Part shown: in pieces, positions 39,011-48,421 of the stretch
Layout: every line of letters starts with the position of its first letter
Position numbering within the stretch: the first letter of the stretch is position 1
DNA from: Mariniplasma anaerobium
GTDB taxonomy: Bacteria > Bacillota_I > Bacilli_A > Acholeplasmatales > Acholeplasmataceae
Length of the DNA: 64,000 nucleotides
Direction: 5' to 3'
NCBI RefSeq assembly: GCF_016865445.1
Contig: NZ_AP024412.1
Location: 1,488,001 to 1,552,000, forward strand
Translations under genes and position numbers: made by a program
The notes under the pieces: generated by a model
Told to the model about the DNA's origin: nothing
The model's database searches: none
Seen by the model: the letters and a program-made list of their open reading frames with translations, nothing else

Positions 39011-39047
39011 AATAAAAGCCGCAATTTAATTGCGGCTCTTTTTTTTA
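39011..39047. terminator. Bidirectional terminator
   Basis: AGCCGCAAT/ATTGCGGCT at 39017-39037 is flanked by an A run on the left and nine T on the right. It separates the convergent membrane-protein and spx genes. Confidence 0.85.
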
Positions 39048-39051
39048 TCAT

Positions 39052-39516
39052 TTAATGATTTCTTTGTTGTTCTTGTTTAATTTCATCGAAATAGCGTCTA
39101 AGAGCACTTTGATAATCACAATGTTCATCGTTTGGACAATCTGTACACATGATTAACTCTCTAAGTCTTTTTGGAATAAACACTCTTATTTCTTCATCAT
39201 TATATCCTACTTGTAATTTTTGTCCATCAATCATGATTGGACGTTTTAATACACTTGGGTTTTCTAAGATAAAGGCTTTAAGTTCACTGATCCGCATATC
39301 TTCTATATCTAAATCTTGTTCTTTAAATACCTTTGATCTTGTTGATATGATATCTTCAAAACCATTTTCAGAATTTTCTAACATGCGATCGATATCTTCT
39401 TCCGTGATGCGTTGATTGAAAAGGTTCTTTTCTTCATAAGCTACCTTATGATCATCAAGCCACTTCTTCGCTTTTCGACATGACGAACAACTTGGTGTAG
39501 TATATATTGTAATCAT
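39052..39516 (-). CDS. spx: Spx/ArsC family transcriptional regulator with extra C-terminal Cys motif
   Basis: Spx binds the RNA polymerase alpha C-terminal domain and switches on thiol-stress genes. CSSC, the redox switch, is at residues 10-13 of a thioredoxin-like fold, and KRPIMIDGQKLQVGY is a family signature. Typical Spx has about 131-135 residues; this one has 154. The extra C-terminal segment contains CTDCPNDEHC, three Cys and a His that could bind a metal or act as a second redox site. RBS GGAGGAAG. It is monocistronic. An ArsC-like arsenate reductase is unlikely given the CxxC and length. Confidence 0.85.
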   Translation of the reverse strand: MITIYTTPSCSSCRKAKKWLDDHKVAYEEKNLFNQRITEEDIDRMLENSENGFEDIISTRSKVFKEQDLDIEDMRISELKAFILENPSVLKRPIMIDGQKLQVGYNDEEIRVFIPKRLRELIMCTDCPNDEHCDYQSALRRYFDEIKQEQQRNH

Positions 39517-39721
39517 TGTCTTCCTCCTTGTGGAGCATAGGTATCAGCCTATAGCACTTTGTGTAGTCTTGCTTACTAATTATATAATTATTTATAATAA
39601 ATATCAAGATTTGAAAACGTTTTATCAAAAGTTTACATAATTTGCCATATACTTATTTTTTTGTTTTTTAATGTCTTATACGTTATAATTAAGTAAATAT
39701 ATTAAGAAAGAGGTATTATAT

Positions 39722-41485
39722 ATGTCAAAATGGGATCTAAGTTTATTTTATCCTAATTTAGAAGCATGGGATGAAGATTTTAAAAAAATGCCGAAACATA
39801 TTGAGTTATTGGCTTCATTTAAAGGTAAACTCAATAACTTCGAAGACTTTTTAGCGTTTCATAAAGCTGAAGAAGATGCAACAAATTTATTATATCGTTT
39901 ATATGGATACATTCACTTAAATAGTGATCTAAATCTAAAAGACAGCATTAAATCATCTAAAAATCAACAAATGATGATCATGCTATCAGAATTAGGTCAA
40001 AAAACAAGTTATGTTTCTCCTGAGATTATTGCAATAGGCGAAGAAAAAGTTATGTCATTTGTCGAAAAAGATAAGTTTTTAAAAACTTATAAGTTTCAAA
40101 TGGAAAAACTTTTCTTGCAACAAAAACATGTTTTATCAGATGATCAAGAACAAATCATGGCTAATTTCGGTTCAGTCAGACAAATTCCTTCATCACTTTA
40201 TCAAGGCATTGCAATTATAGATGCAGTTGATCAAGAAGTTACATTTAAAGATGGAACTAAAAAAACAATTACTTCTTCTAATTATCGTTCCATCCTTCCT
40301 ACTTTAAAAGATCCAGAAGATCGTAAATTAGTTTTTGAAGCAGCATTCAAACGTTATAAAGATAATAAGAGTGCTTTTGCCGCTACTTATAATCTTGTGC
40401 TTCAACAATTAAAAGCAAATTATAAATCAAGAGGTTATAATTCGTCTTTAGAAGCAGCATTATTTAGAAACAACATTCCAGTTGAAGTTTATAAAAACTT
40501 AATGGATGTGGCATCTGAAAACACTGAAGGCATCAAACGCTATCTTGCTTTAAGAAAAAAGCATTTAAAATTAGAAACATATCATACATATGATCGTTTC
40601 CTTACTTTAGTAGAAGATGACACTAAATATTCATTTGAAGAATCAAGAAAGATTTTCTTTGAATCAATTGCACATCTTGATAAAGATTTTATTAAAAATC
40701 AAAAAGATGCAGTAAAAGATGGATTTGTAGATGCTTTCCCTGCTGAGGGTAAACGCACAGGTGCATATTCATCAGGATTTTATGGATTCCATCCATATAT
40801 CTTATTAAATCATGATGAAACACTAGATTCTCTATTTACTTTAGCACATGAGTCAGGTCATTCAGCACACACATTATTCTCAAATCAAAATCAACCGATG
40901 GCATCTGCTGATTATACAATCTTTGTCGCTGAAATCGCATCAACATTTAATGAACATAATCTTTTAGATTATTTAGTTAAAACATCTAAAACTAAAGAAC
41001 AAAAACTTGCTTTACTAGAAAAAGCAATCGATGGTATTATGTCAACATTCTTCCGTCAAACGCTATTTGCAACTTATGAATATAAAGCTAATGAATTAGT
41101 TGAACAAGGTATGCCTATTACAGAACAATCATTATCTAAAATTATGATTGACTTATACAAACACTTCTATGATATTGATATCACAACTGAAAATGGAAAA
41201 GAATATGTCTGGGCATATATCCCTCATCTATTCCACACACCATTTTATGTTTACCAATATGCAACAAGTTTTTCTGCTTCATTAAAGATTTATGATAACG
41301 TTAAAAATAATAAACCACAAGCAATGGAAAACTTTTTAGGTCTACTTAAATCTGGTGGCAGTGACTATCCAGTTAATCAAGCTAAAAAAGCTGGTGCAGA
41401 CTTAACAAATAAAGAAACATTTATGGCAGTTATCAAACGTTTTAATGAACTTGTAGATGAACTAGAAAAAACACTTGAACAATAA
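39722..41485 (+). CDS. pepF: Oligoendopeptidase F
   Basis: This 587-residue M3 zinc metallopeptidase cleaves 7-17-residue peptides in the cytoplasm. The zinc site is LAHESGHSAHT (HExxH) near residue 378, with the third ligand in VAEIASTFNEH. RQTLFATYE and YATSFSASL are further M3B signatures. The RBS AGAAAGAGG is 8 nt before the ATG. A cre-like sequence (TGAAAACGTTTTAT, 39612-39625) lies about 100 bp upstream. No operon partner: the trpS T-box with its own promoter follows. Confidence 0.95.
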   Translation: MSKWDLSLFYPNLEAWDEDFKKMPKHIELLASFKGKLNNFEDFLAFHKAEEDATNLLYRLYGYIHLNSDLNLKDSIKSSKNQQMMIMLSELGQKTSYVSPEIIAIGEEKVMSFVEKDKFLKTYKFQMEKLFLQQKHVLSDDQEQIMANFGSVRQIPSSLYQGIAIIDAVDQEVTFKDGTKKTITSSNYRSILPTLKDPEDRKLVFEAAFKRYKDNKSAFAATYNLVLQQLKANYKSRGYNSSLEAALFRNNIPVEVYKNLMDVASENTEGIKRYLALRKKHLKLETYHTYDRFLTLVEDDTKYSFEESRKIFFESIAHLDKDFIKNQKDAVKDGFVDAFPAEGKRTGAYSSGFYGFHPYILLNHDETLDSLFTLAHESGHSAHTLFSNQNQPMASADYTIFVAEIASTFNEHNLLDYLVKTSKTKEQKLALLEKAIDGIMSTFFRQTLFATYEYKANELVEQGMPITEQSLSKIMIDLYKHFYDIDITTENGKEYVWAYIPHLFHTPFYVYQYATSFSASLKIYDNVKNNKPQAMENFLGLLKSGGSDYPVNQAKKAGADLTNKETFMAVIKRFNELVDELEKTLEQ

Positions 41486-41504
41486 TTTTAATTCGTGATA
41501 TAAT
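41475..41504 (+). promoter_or_regulatory. Promoter of the trpS T-box transcript
   Basis: -35 TTGAAC (41475-41480) and -10 TATAAT (41499-41504) have an 18-nt spacer. It overlaps the last codons of pepF. Confidence 0.75.
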
Positions 41505-41511
41505 ATAAATG

Positions 41512-41718
41512 CAATGATAAGGAATAAGTAGTTTAAAAATATTTACTTTTTTAAGAGAGTTAGAGATGGTGAGAATCTAACAGTAAATTTTTAAATGAAT
41601 GGGCCCTTGGAGCAAAAAGTCTGATCAAACTATACTGATTACAAGGGCTAGGGAAACCTAGAACTAAGGTGGCACCGCGTCTATCAGACGTCCTTAGATT
41701 TCTAAGGACGTCTATTTT
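41512..41718 (+). ncRNA. T-box riboswitch, Trp specifier
   Basis: Stem I has the distal GGTGAGAATCTAAC segment. The specifier TGG (Trp) is at 41600-41602 in GAATGGGCC. The antiterminator bulge AAGGTGGCACCGCG is at 41666-41679. The terminator GACGTCCTTAGA/TCTAAGGACGTC plus T run is at 41687-41718. Uncharged tRNA-Trp would favour trpS expression. Confidence 0.93.
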
Positions 41719-41745
41719 TATATTAAAATCGAAAGGAATGATTTG

Positions 41746-42744
41746 ATGAAAAGATTAGTTTCAGGCATTAAGCCAACTGGACAATTAACACTAGGCAATT
41801 ACATAGGAGCATTAAAACAATTTGTAAAACTGCAAGACGAATTAGAGGATACCGAATTCTTTATTTTTATTGCTGATCTTCATGCAATTACTACACCCCA
41901 AGAAAAACTAGCCTTAAAAAGAAATATAAAAAGTATAGCAGCTTTATATATTGCATGTGGACTTGACCCAGAGAAGATTAACTTATTTGTTCAATCAGAA
42001 GTTTTGGAACATGCAACACTTGGCTACATCATGGAATCTACTTCTTATATTGGCGAAATGGAGCGCATGACTCAATTCAAAGATAAAAAAGGTAAACAAA
42101 CTGAAGGTGTAAGAACATCCTTGTTAACCTATCCAGCACTCATGGCTGCAGATATTTTATTATATGATGCAGATATCGTTCCTATTGGTGATGATCAAAA
42201 ACAACATCTAGAACTTACAAGACATCTAGCACAACGATTTAATAACCTCTATGGGGAAACATTTGTCGTTCCTGAAGGGTTTTTCCCTAAGACAGGTGCC
42301 AGAATCAAGTCTTTAACAGAACCGCTTAAAAAGATGGATAAGTCAAGTGAAAACCCAAAAGCCTACATCCTTTTATTAGATGATTTAAATCAAGTGAAAA
42401 ATAAGATTAGATCTGCAGTGACAGATTCTGATACACATATTAAATTCGATGTTAAAAATAAACCTGGTATATCTAACTTATTAACGATCTACTCATCTTT
42501 AACAGACTTATCTATTAAAGATTTAGAAAAAAAATATGAAGATTCTAACTACAAAGTTTTTAAAGAAGATTTAGCTAACATAGTTGCTGCTACTTTAGAA
42601 CCTATACAAGAAAAATATGATCAAATCATAAGTAGTCCATATCTTGATGAAGTTTTAGATAAAGGTAGAGATAGAGCATCATTAATTGCTAGAAAGAAAA
42701 TCTATAAAGTCTATAAACGTATAGGACTTGGTAGAATTAAATAA
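41746..42744 (+). CDS. trpS: Tryptophanyl-tRNA synthetase
   Basis: This 332-residue class I synthetase charges tRNA-Trp. The N-terminal SGIKPTGQLTLGNYIGAL includes the HIGH-equivalent TLGN. PIGDDQKQHLELTR is the tRNA/Trp region, and KMDKSSEN is the KMSKS loop. The ATG at 41746 is chosen over the TTG just before it, giving the usual N-terminus. It is controlled by the upstream Trp T-box. Its 3' end meets an IS element 7 bp later. Confidence 0.97.
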   Translation: MKRLVSGIKPTGQLTLGNYIGALKQFVKLQDELEDTEFFIFIADLHAITTPQEKLALKRNIKSIAALYIACGLDPEKINLFVQSEVLEHATLGYIMESTSYIGEMERMTQFKDKKGKQTEGVRTSLLTYPALMAADILLYDADIVPIGDDQKQHLELTRHLAQRFNNLYGETFVVPEGFFPKTGARIKSLTEPLKKMDKSSENPKAYILLLDDLNQVKNKIRSAVTDSDTHIKFDVKNKPGISNLLTIYSSLTDLSIKDLEKKYEDSNYKVFKEDLANIVAATLEPIQEKYDQIISSPYLDEVLDKGRDRASLIARKKIYKVYKRIGLGRIK

Positions 42745-42793
42745 AAAAATGGGGCTGTAATGAAATAAAATCATTATAGTCTATAAAACACAA

Positions 42794-42823
42794 AACCACT
42801 CTGGAAAATCCAGAGTGGTTTTT
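42794..42823 (+). terminator. Terminator shielding the transposase gene
   Basis: AACCACTCTGGA/TCCAGAGTGGTT with a 3-nt loop and T run stands between the IS left end and the transposase ATG. It would block readthrough from trpS. A TATAAT-like box follows only 6-7 nt before the ATG. Confidence 0.85.
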
Positions 42824-42837
42824 GATATAATTGAAGT

Positions 42838-44382
42838 ATGACAAGCACCCAATTAAATCAATATTATTTTAACGCAAAACAATTAAAATTACCACTAGAA
42901 ATGAACATTTTAATACCATTTGATAGTGAAGTCAGAACATTTGACGAAGTATTTTCAAAAATCGAGGTTAAAAAATACTTAGTATCCAAATCTCATCAAG
43001 GTAGACTAGGATACAATTCAGTCAATATGTTGAAATTGGTATTGTTTTGCCAGATGGAAAAAATCCATAGTTTAAGAGCAATGGAAAAGGCAGCTAAAAA
43101 TGATATTAGGCTCATGTGGTTGACTAATGAGTTAAAACCAAGCCATAATACCATCAAAGAATTTATTAATACCCACTTAAAAACATCCATCGAAGATATC
43201 TTTTTAGAGATCAATCAATATATCGCAAAAAAAGAACAAATTGATATCAATACCTTATATATAGATGGGACAAAGATAGAGGCAAACGCAAACAAATATA
43301 AATTTGTTTGGAAGAACTCAATTCTTAAGTTTAAACAAAAACTTCAACTCAAAATTACCAAGACTCTGCACAAATTAAATGAAGACTATAAACATTTAGG
43401 CATCTACTTTCTGATCAAAGAAGATTATGAGATATCATATTTAGAAAAGATTAGAGATTTCTTAGTCAATGAAATTGACAAAGAAGGCATTGATTTTGTC
43501 TATGGCAAAGGGAACCACAAAAGTGGATTACAAAGAGATTATGAAGATATCGTAGACTACATAGAAAAACTAACAAGCTATAATCATGATTTAGAGATCA
43601 TAGGTCCATCAAGAAATTCATATGCAAGAACAGATCATGGTGCAACATATATGCGCATGAAAGACGATCATATGAGAAATGGTCAATTAAAGGCTGGATA
43701 CAACATTCAAATTGGCGTGTCAGATGGATATATCATGCATATGGATGTCTATCAGAATCGAAGCGATTATAAAACATTAGAACCATTTCTAGAAGGATTT
43801 AATCATAGCTATGGATTTTATCCTAAATATCCTGTAGCAGATGCTGGATATGGTGGACTTATAAATTATAGATATTTAAAATCCAAAGATATGGAACTCT
43901 ATCAAAAATATCCAATGTATAAAAAAGAAACCAGCAATCAGAACTATATAAATAGTCCTTATCGTGCAGAAAATTTCACTAAAGATAAAAACGGGAATCT
44001 AATTTGTCCAAAAGGACGAAAGATGAATTATCTATTTACAAGACACAATGGTAAAGATGTTTATGAGTCATCTACTTGTTTAAGATGTCCGCTAGCTTCA
44101 AAGTGTAAAAAAGGGAAAGCTCCAAGACGTATTGAAGTCAATGAAGAATTATGGAACTATCAAAAAAAAGCAAGAGATAATCTTCAATCTGATTTAGGTA
44201 TAGAACTTAGGATTCAACGCTCAATTCAAGTTGAAGGCGCATTTGGGGTTTTAAAAGAAGACTTTAAATTTAGAAGATTTAAGCGACGTGGCATCCAAAA
44301 TGTTAAATTAGAGTTTATGTTACTCTCAATTGGGTATAATTTATCAAAATATCATAACAAGCAACAACGATTCGTTCAATAG
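42838..44382 (+). CDS. IS1182 family transposase
   Basis: This 514-residue DDE transposase has an N-terminal DUF772-type domain (LGYNSVNMLKLVLFCQMEKIHSLRAMEKA). Catalytic Asp is in YIDGTKIEAN, the second Asp in PVADAGYGG and the Glu in QVEGAFGVLKEDF. A Cys cluster (CLRCPLASKCKKG) is typical of the family. It is full length without frameshift, so probably active. There is no RBS at a normal distance, and the -10-like TATAAT is very close to the ATG, which may keep expression low. Confidence 0.93.
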   Translation: MTSTQLNQYYFNAKQLKLPLEMNILIPFDSEVRTFDEVFSKIEVKKYLVSKSHQGRLGYNSVNMLKLVLFCQMEKIHSLRAMEKAAKNDIRLMWLTNELKPSHNTIKEFINTHLKTSIEDIFLEINQYIAKKEQIDINTLYIDGTKIEANANKYKFVWKNSILKFKQKLQLKITKTLHKLNEDYKHLGIYFLIKEDYEISYLEKIRDFLVNEIDKEGIDFVYGKGNHKSGLQRDYEDIVDYIEKLTSYNHDLEIIGPSRNSYARTDHGATYMRMKDDHMRNGQLKAGYNIQIGVSDGYIMHMDVYQNRSDYKTLEPFLEGFNHSYGFYPKYPVADAGYGGLINYRYLKSKDMELYQKYPMYKKETSNQNYINSPYRAENFTKDKNGNLICPKGRKMNYLFTRHNGKDVYESSTCLRCPLASKCKKGKAPRRIEVNEELWNYQKKARDNLQSDLGIELRIQRSIQVEGAFGVLKEDFKFRRFKRRGIQNVKLEFMLLSIGYNLSKYHNKQQRFVQ

Positions 44383-44539
44383 TTATCCTGTGGAAAACTA
44401 AAGAATTTTGAAGTTCTCTTTTAAATATGCCTAAAAACAGGTATTTTTTTATGTTTATCCACAAAACAAAAGAAAAAGGGACTGTGTAGTCCATGAAGAT
44501 TAAATATTCTTCATTTCATTACAGCCCCTTCTTTTTTAT

Positions 44540-45376
44540 CTATATATGTGCTTCAAATTTCTTAATTGGATAAACAACATCTCCATCAATTTGAAGATAA
44601 GTATCTTCTTTAAACTCTATTTTTACATGTTCAGCTCTGTAAACTGAGACATATCTTTTAAAGATGACATGCCAACCCAAATAGATTGTTGGAAAAATAA
44701 GAATCAACATCCATTTTGGTATCTTTTTAACGATAACAACATATAATGCTTTTTCGTTTCTACTTGCTTTAGGGGCGATTTTCATCCCTCCACCAAAATA
44801 AGGTGCATGCATGACTGACGCAAACCAGACTTTATTTTCTTCAATGATTTTAGAATCAATGTCTAATTTTGCATAAATTGGTTTAAATTTAACAAATCCT
44901 TCAAAAGCATGACGAAAATAATTACGTTTATTCTTCTTATATTTAGAGTTATTGACTAAATCGCCAATATATCCATCAAGTCCAGCACCAGCACCATTTA
45001 AGAAATGCTTTTTTTGATCCATATACTCAACAACTGGTAAGTCTTTTAAATAGGGTTTAATTAAAACAACTTTTTGTTTTGTCTTTAAACTTCTAATAAA
45101 ATCATTACCTGTTCCTGCTTGATACATAAATAGTTGTTGTGGATAATTAAGATCATAGATGTGATTAGCAAGTCTATTTAATGTGCCATCTCCACCAACT
45201 AGTATAACTCTATCATCGTCATTAAGTGTATCTAAAAATGGTTGAATTTCTTGAACTTCTAAGATATTTACTGTTCTGACTTTATTGCCTTTATCTTCTA
45301 GCTGTTCAACTATATTTTGAATGAAACTTTCTTTCTTCCCATTTCTTGATAATGAGTTATAAAGAATAATATCCAT
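44540..45376 (-). CDS. Diacylglycerol/lipid kinase family protein (DagK/YegS-like)
   Basis: This 278-residue member of the DAGK catalytic family carries ILVGGDGTLNRLANHI, the nucleotide-binding GGDGT motif, with YQAGTGNDFIRSL downstream. NGAGAGLDGYIGD and the C-terminal YLQIDGDVV are conserved. It is likely to phosphorylate diacylglycerol or a related lipid. It is 8 bp downstream of tyrS and co-transcribed, so partly under the Tyr T-box. Its 3' end lies against the IS element, which may have replaced its terminator. Confidence 0.85.
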   Translation of the reverse strand: MDIILYNSLSRNGKKESFIQNIVEQLEDKGNKVRTVNILEVQEIQPFLDTLNDDDRVILVGGDGTLNRLANHIYDLNYPQQLFMYQAGTGNDFIRSLKTKQKVVLIKPYLKDLPVVEYMDQKKHFLNGAGAGLDGYIGDLVNNSKYKKNKRNYFRHAFEGFVKFKPIYAKLDIDSKIIEENKVWFASVMHAPYFGGGMKIAPKASRNEKALYVVIVKKIPKWMLILIFPTIYLGWHVIFKRYVSVYRAEHVKIEFKEDTYLQIDGDVVYPIKKFEAHI

Positions 45377-45384
45377 ATCTTCAC

Positions 45385-46629
45385 CTATTTCATTACGACT
45401 AATGCGTATTTTTTCTTGCCTCTTCTAATCATAACATATTGATTATAATATGAATTATCTTTATTTAATTCATATTCAATATCACTTATTTTTTCTCCAT
45501 TGACACTAACTGCATTACTTGTTACAAATTGTCTAGCTTCTCTTTTTGATTGAGCAAGTTTAGTCTCTACTAATAAATCTATGAGATTTAAATTTTCATC
45601 AACTCTTAACGTATCTAAGGTCTTTGAAATCATCTTAAACTCTGATTCAGTTAAATCACTAAATTCACCACTAAATAGTGCATCTGTAACTCTTAATGCT
45701 TCGTCTATTGCTTTTTGTCCATGGACAAGTTTAACGACTTCATAAGCTAACATCTTTTGTGCAGCTCTTAATTCAGGTGCATGTTTCAGTTTGTCTTCTA
45801 AATCTAGTATGACTTCTTTATCCAATAATGTCAATGTTTTTAAATAAGTAATCACATCTTGATCAGATGCATTAATAAAGTATTGATAAACTTCATAAGG
45901 GCTTGTAAGTTCGCTGTCTAGCCATAATGCACCAGATTCACTTTTCCCAAATTTTTGACCGTCGGCTTTTAATAATAATGGTGAGCTAAGTCCAACTGCA
46001 CTTGCTTTATCACCTTCGATTTTTCTAATAAGTTCTAAGCCTGTCGTAATATTTCCCCATTGGTCAGACCCACCAAATTGAATTTTACAATCATGATTTT
46101 GATACAAATGAAGAAAATCAATAGCTTGAATGAGCATATAAGAAAATTCAGTATAAGAAATACCTACATCTAATCTTTTTTGTACTGTATCTTTTGCAAG
46201 CATATAATTGATTGAAAAATGTTTACCATAATCTCTTAAAAATGAAATCATATCAATATTTTTAATCCAGTCATAGTTATTAACAAAAATTGAATTTTGG
46301 GGATTTAAAAACTGACTTAATTGCATCTTAATTTTATCAGCATTTTGAAGTGACTCTTCTAATGTTAATAATTTTCTTTCACTTGTTTGTCTTGGATCAC
46401 CAATTAATCCAGTTGCTCCACCAATTAAAACAATAGGTGTGTGCCCGTATTTTTCTAATAAAAGCATTCTTACAATTTGGACAAGATGTCCAACCGTAAG
46501 AGATTGTCCTGTTGGATCAAACCCACAGTAAAATTTAACGCTTTCTTCATTTAATAGTTTTTTCGCTTCTTCTTCATTACTAACATCTTTAATCAATCCA
46601 CGCCATAATAAATCTTCGTATAATTTCAT
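45385..46629 (-). CDS. tyrS: Tyrosyl-tRNA synthetase
   Basis: This 414-residue class I synthetase charges tRNA-Tyr. [14 protein letters not shown] includes the HIGH-type motif, [11 protein letters not shown] is the Tyr pocket, KFGKSESG is the KMSKS motif, and a C-terminal S4 domain (about 345-410) is present. The RBS AAGGAG is about 11 nt before the ATG. It is controlled by the T-box in its leader. Followed by the dagK-like gene. Confidence 0.96.
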   Translation of the reverse strand: MKLYEDLLWRGLIKDVSNEEEAKKLLNEESVKFYCGFDPTGQSLTVGHLVQIVRMLLLEKYGHTPIVLIGGATGLIGDPRQTSERKLLTLEESLQNADKIKMQLSQFLNPQNSIFVNNYDWIKNIDMISFLRDYGKHFSINYMLAKDTVQKRLDVGISYTEFSYMLIQAIDFLHLYQNHDCKIQFGGSDQWGNITTGLELIRKIEGDKASAVGLSSPLLLKADGQKFGKSESGALWLDSELTSPYEVYQYFINASDQDVITYLKTLTLLDKEVILDLEDKLKHAPELRAAQKMLAYEVVKLVHGQKAIDEALRVTDALFSGEFSDLTESEFKMISKTLDTLRVDENLNLIDLLVETKLAQSKREARQFVTSNAVSVNGEKISDIEYELNKDNSYYNQYVMIRRGKKKYALVVMK

Positions 46630-46646
46630 CTTTCTTCACTCCTTAT

Positions 46647-46850
46647 TTAAATAAAAATCGCCCTTAGGTTAAAAACGCTAAGGACGAAAAATTTCGCGGT
46701 ACCACCTTAGTTCCAAAGATTACTCTTTAGCACTTAAAATTTTATAGATCTCCATAAGTGTACTTCAAGTTTTATTTTCTCCTCATGTTCCACCATCATG
46801 AAGTCTCTGTCCTAGGTTTTTAAAACTTTACTATATTTATTTCATCGACC
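46647..46850 (-). ncRNA. T-box riboswitch, Tyr specifier
   Basis: On the minus strand stem I contains ATGATGGTGGAACATGAGGAG. The specifier TAC (Tyr) is at 46760-46762 in GAAGTACAC. The antiterminator AAGGTGGTACCGCG is followed by the terminator CGTCCTTAG/CTAAGGGCG with a T run at 46647-46685. It starts right after the ccpA stop, so its promoter must lie in the ccpA 3' end. Confidence 0.92.
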
Positions 46851-46853
46851 GAT

Positions 46854-47855
46854 TTACTTGTTTCTTGTTGAATCACGTTTTACAATATAATGCGGTAAAC
46901 TGATTCTAATATTATCTACATCTTTAGAGTTCATTAACTTCGTTAATAATCTCATAGATACAGCACCTATATCATACACTGGGACATCGATAGATGTCAA
47001 GTTAGGTCTTGATAATAGTGCGTATTTAGTGTTTTGAAAACCTGCAACTGCTAAATTTTCAGGAACTTTTATGCCATTATCTCTTGCAATATTCATAAAG
47101 CTAACTGCAATTGAATCTCTAACGCCAATAGCTGCATCAATTTTTTTATCTTTAAAAAATGTTGCGAAGTGTTGACGATTCACATGCGTGTCACCACTTG
47201 TTCTAAAAATCTTAGGTTCAAGTCCAGCTTCTAACATTGCTTTTGTATATCCAGCTTCTTTTTTATCATTTACTGAATAACGACGTGCAGTACTTAATAG
47301 ATATATATCTTTACGATTGTCATCTATCATCACTTTAGTAATTTCATAGCCTGCTTTTTCATAATCAATACATACCATAGGTACGCTTGGATCGTCAGAC
47401 ACAACATTAGCTAAAACATATGGAATTTGATTGTCTACAAAAATACGTCTAACTTCCTCGACGCTTTTTTCTGATAGTTCATCATTTAAATATAAAACAC
47501 CGTCTAATTGTTCCGCAACAACATCTTGTAAGATATCATTTACATCCATATCTTCTCTAATTGAAAATAATTTAACTGAGTATTTATAGTTTTGAGCGAT
47601 ATCACCAATACCACCTAACATTTCAGAAACAGAAGCTCTTGTAACGTCAGAAATAACGATACCAACCGTTGTTGTTTTTCTACTTGCTAATCCTCTAGCA
47701 ATCACATTTGGTCTATATCCTAATTCTTTAATGACTTTCAAGACTCTTTGTCTAGTTTCTTCTTTAACTTTTTCTGGATTATTTAATACACGTGAAACTG
47801 TTGCTAGAGAAACACCTGCAGCACCAGCAACGTCATAAATGGTTGTATTACCCAT
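46854..47855 (-). CDS. ccpA: LacI-family catabolite control protein CcpA
   Basis: This 333-residue protein is nearly the same length as Bacillus CcpA. The N-terminal TIYDVAGAAGVSLATVSRVLNN is the LacI helix-turn-helix, with NVIARGLASRKTTTVG as the hinge. The periplasmic-binding-protein-like core follows (for example GYEITKVMIDDNRKDIYLLS). The ATG at 47855 follows AGAGGTG by 8 nt. The HPr-like protein at 57732 keeps the regulatory Ser needed for P-Ser-HPr binding. A cre-like site overlaps its own promoter, suggesting autoregulation. Confidence 0.88.
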   Translation of the reverse strand: MGNTTIYDVAGAAGVSLATVSRVLNNPEKVKEETRQRVLKVIKELGYRPNVIARGLASRKTTTVGIVISDVTRASVSEMLGGIGDIAQNYKYSVKLFSIREDMDVNDILQDVVAEQLDGVLYLNDELSEKSVEEVRRIFVDNQIPYVLANVVSDDPSVPMVCIDYEKAGYEITKVMIDDNRKDIYLLSTARRYSVNDKKEAGYTKAMLEAGLEPKIFRTSGDTHVNRQHFATFFKDKKIDAAIGVRDSIAVSFMNIARDNGIKVPENLAVAGFQNTKYALLSRPNLTSIDVPVYDIGAVSMRLLTKLMNSKDVDNIRISLPHYIVKRDSTRNK

Positions 47856-47892
47856 GATATTCACCTCTTTTTAATATTTGAATTACATGAAC

Positions 47893-47921
47893 ATTATATC
47901 ACGTGATGTAAAGGCTTTCAA
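47893..47921 (-). promoter_or_regulatory. ccpA promoter with overlapping cre-like operator
   Basis: -35 TTGAAA (47916-47921) and -10 TATAAT (47893-47898) have a 17-nt spacer. The 14-mer TGTAAAGGCTTTCA (47907-47920, plus strand) matches the cre consensus at 13 of 14 positions and covers most of the -35. Confidence 0.7.
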
Positions 47922-47950
47922 GCATTTTATGAAAATATTTTCATTCGCTT

Positions 47951-47982
47951 ACAAAAAAAATAAAGAGGCTTGGCCTCTTTAT
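47951..47982 (-). terminator. Terminator of rplS
   Basis: ATAAAGAGGC/GCCTCTTTAT lies just after the rplS stop, with an eight-A run that reads as T on the minus strand. Confidence 0.88.
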
Positions 47983-47988
47983 GAAAAC

Positions 47989-48345
47989 TTATCGTTTTTC
48001 TTTAATTCTAGCTGCCTTAGCAGATAACGTGCGGATGTAATGTAATCTAGCACGTCTTACTTTACCTCTACGTGGTACCTCGATATGATCAATCGCAGGT
48101 GAATGTAGTGGGAAAGTACGTTCTACGCCAATTCCATAAGATACCTTACGGACAGTAAATGTTTCAGATACGCCTCCGCCTTGTCTTTTAATAACAAGAC
48201 CTTCGAATAACTGAATACGTTCACGAGTGCCTTCCTTGATCTTAACAAATACTTTTACAGTATCTCCAGAATCAAATTCAGGTGCTTCTTTGATGTAAGA
48301 ACTTGTGATTGAAGCTATTAAATCTTGCCCTTTTAGTCTAGCCAT
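47989..48345 (-). CDS. rplS: 50S ribosomal protein L19
   Basis: This 118-residue L19 has [37 protein letters not shown] and [16 protein letters not shown] as universal segments. The ATG at 48345 gives the normal N-terminus (MARLKGQDL); the longer upstream frame is leader RNA. The RBS is weak (GAGTGAG). A leader of about 75 nt after its own promoter may hold an L19-type autoregulatory structure. Confidence 0.96.
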   Translation of the reverse strand: MARLKGQDLIASITSSYIKEAPEFDSGDTVKVFVKIKEGTRERIQLFEGLVIKRQGGGVSETFTVRKVSYGIGVERTFPLHSPAIDHIEVPRRGKVRRARLHYIRTLSAKAARIKEKR

Positions 48346-48421
48346 GTTCGTCTCACTCTCTTTCCTTCCAATGTTCATGCACCTTTTGCAGCGGACCATT
48401 GTGTATAATTTCGGCTTTTTT

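Larger units (their letters stand above)
42751..44528 (+). mobile_element. IS1182-family insertion sequence, complete
   Basis: The element is 1778 bp and bounded by perfect 16-bp inverted repeats GGGGCTGTAATGAAAT (42751-42766) and ATTTCATTACAGCCCC (44513-44528). It carries one intact transposase. A hairpin terminator precedes the transposase start and another (ATGCCT/AGGTAT plus T run) follows at 44427-44450. No clear target-site duplication is seen. Outside the left end is an A run (AAATAAAAAAAT) and outside the right end a T run (TTCTTTTTTAT), which suggests insertion into a bidirectional terminator. Confidence 0.88.

Noticed and set aside
41567-41569. First TGG in the trpS leader as T-box specifier
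   Set aside because: It lies in the distal GGTGAGA loop region of stem I; the TGG at 41600-41602 is in the specifier position, matching the Tyr T-box layout.
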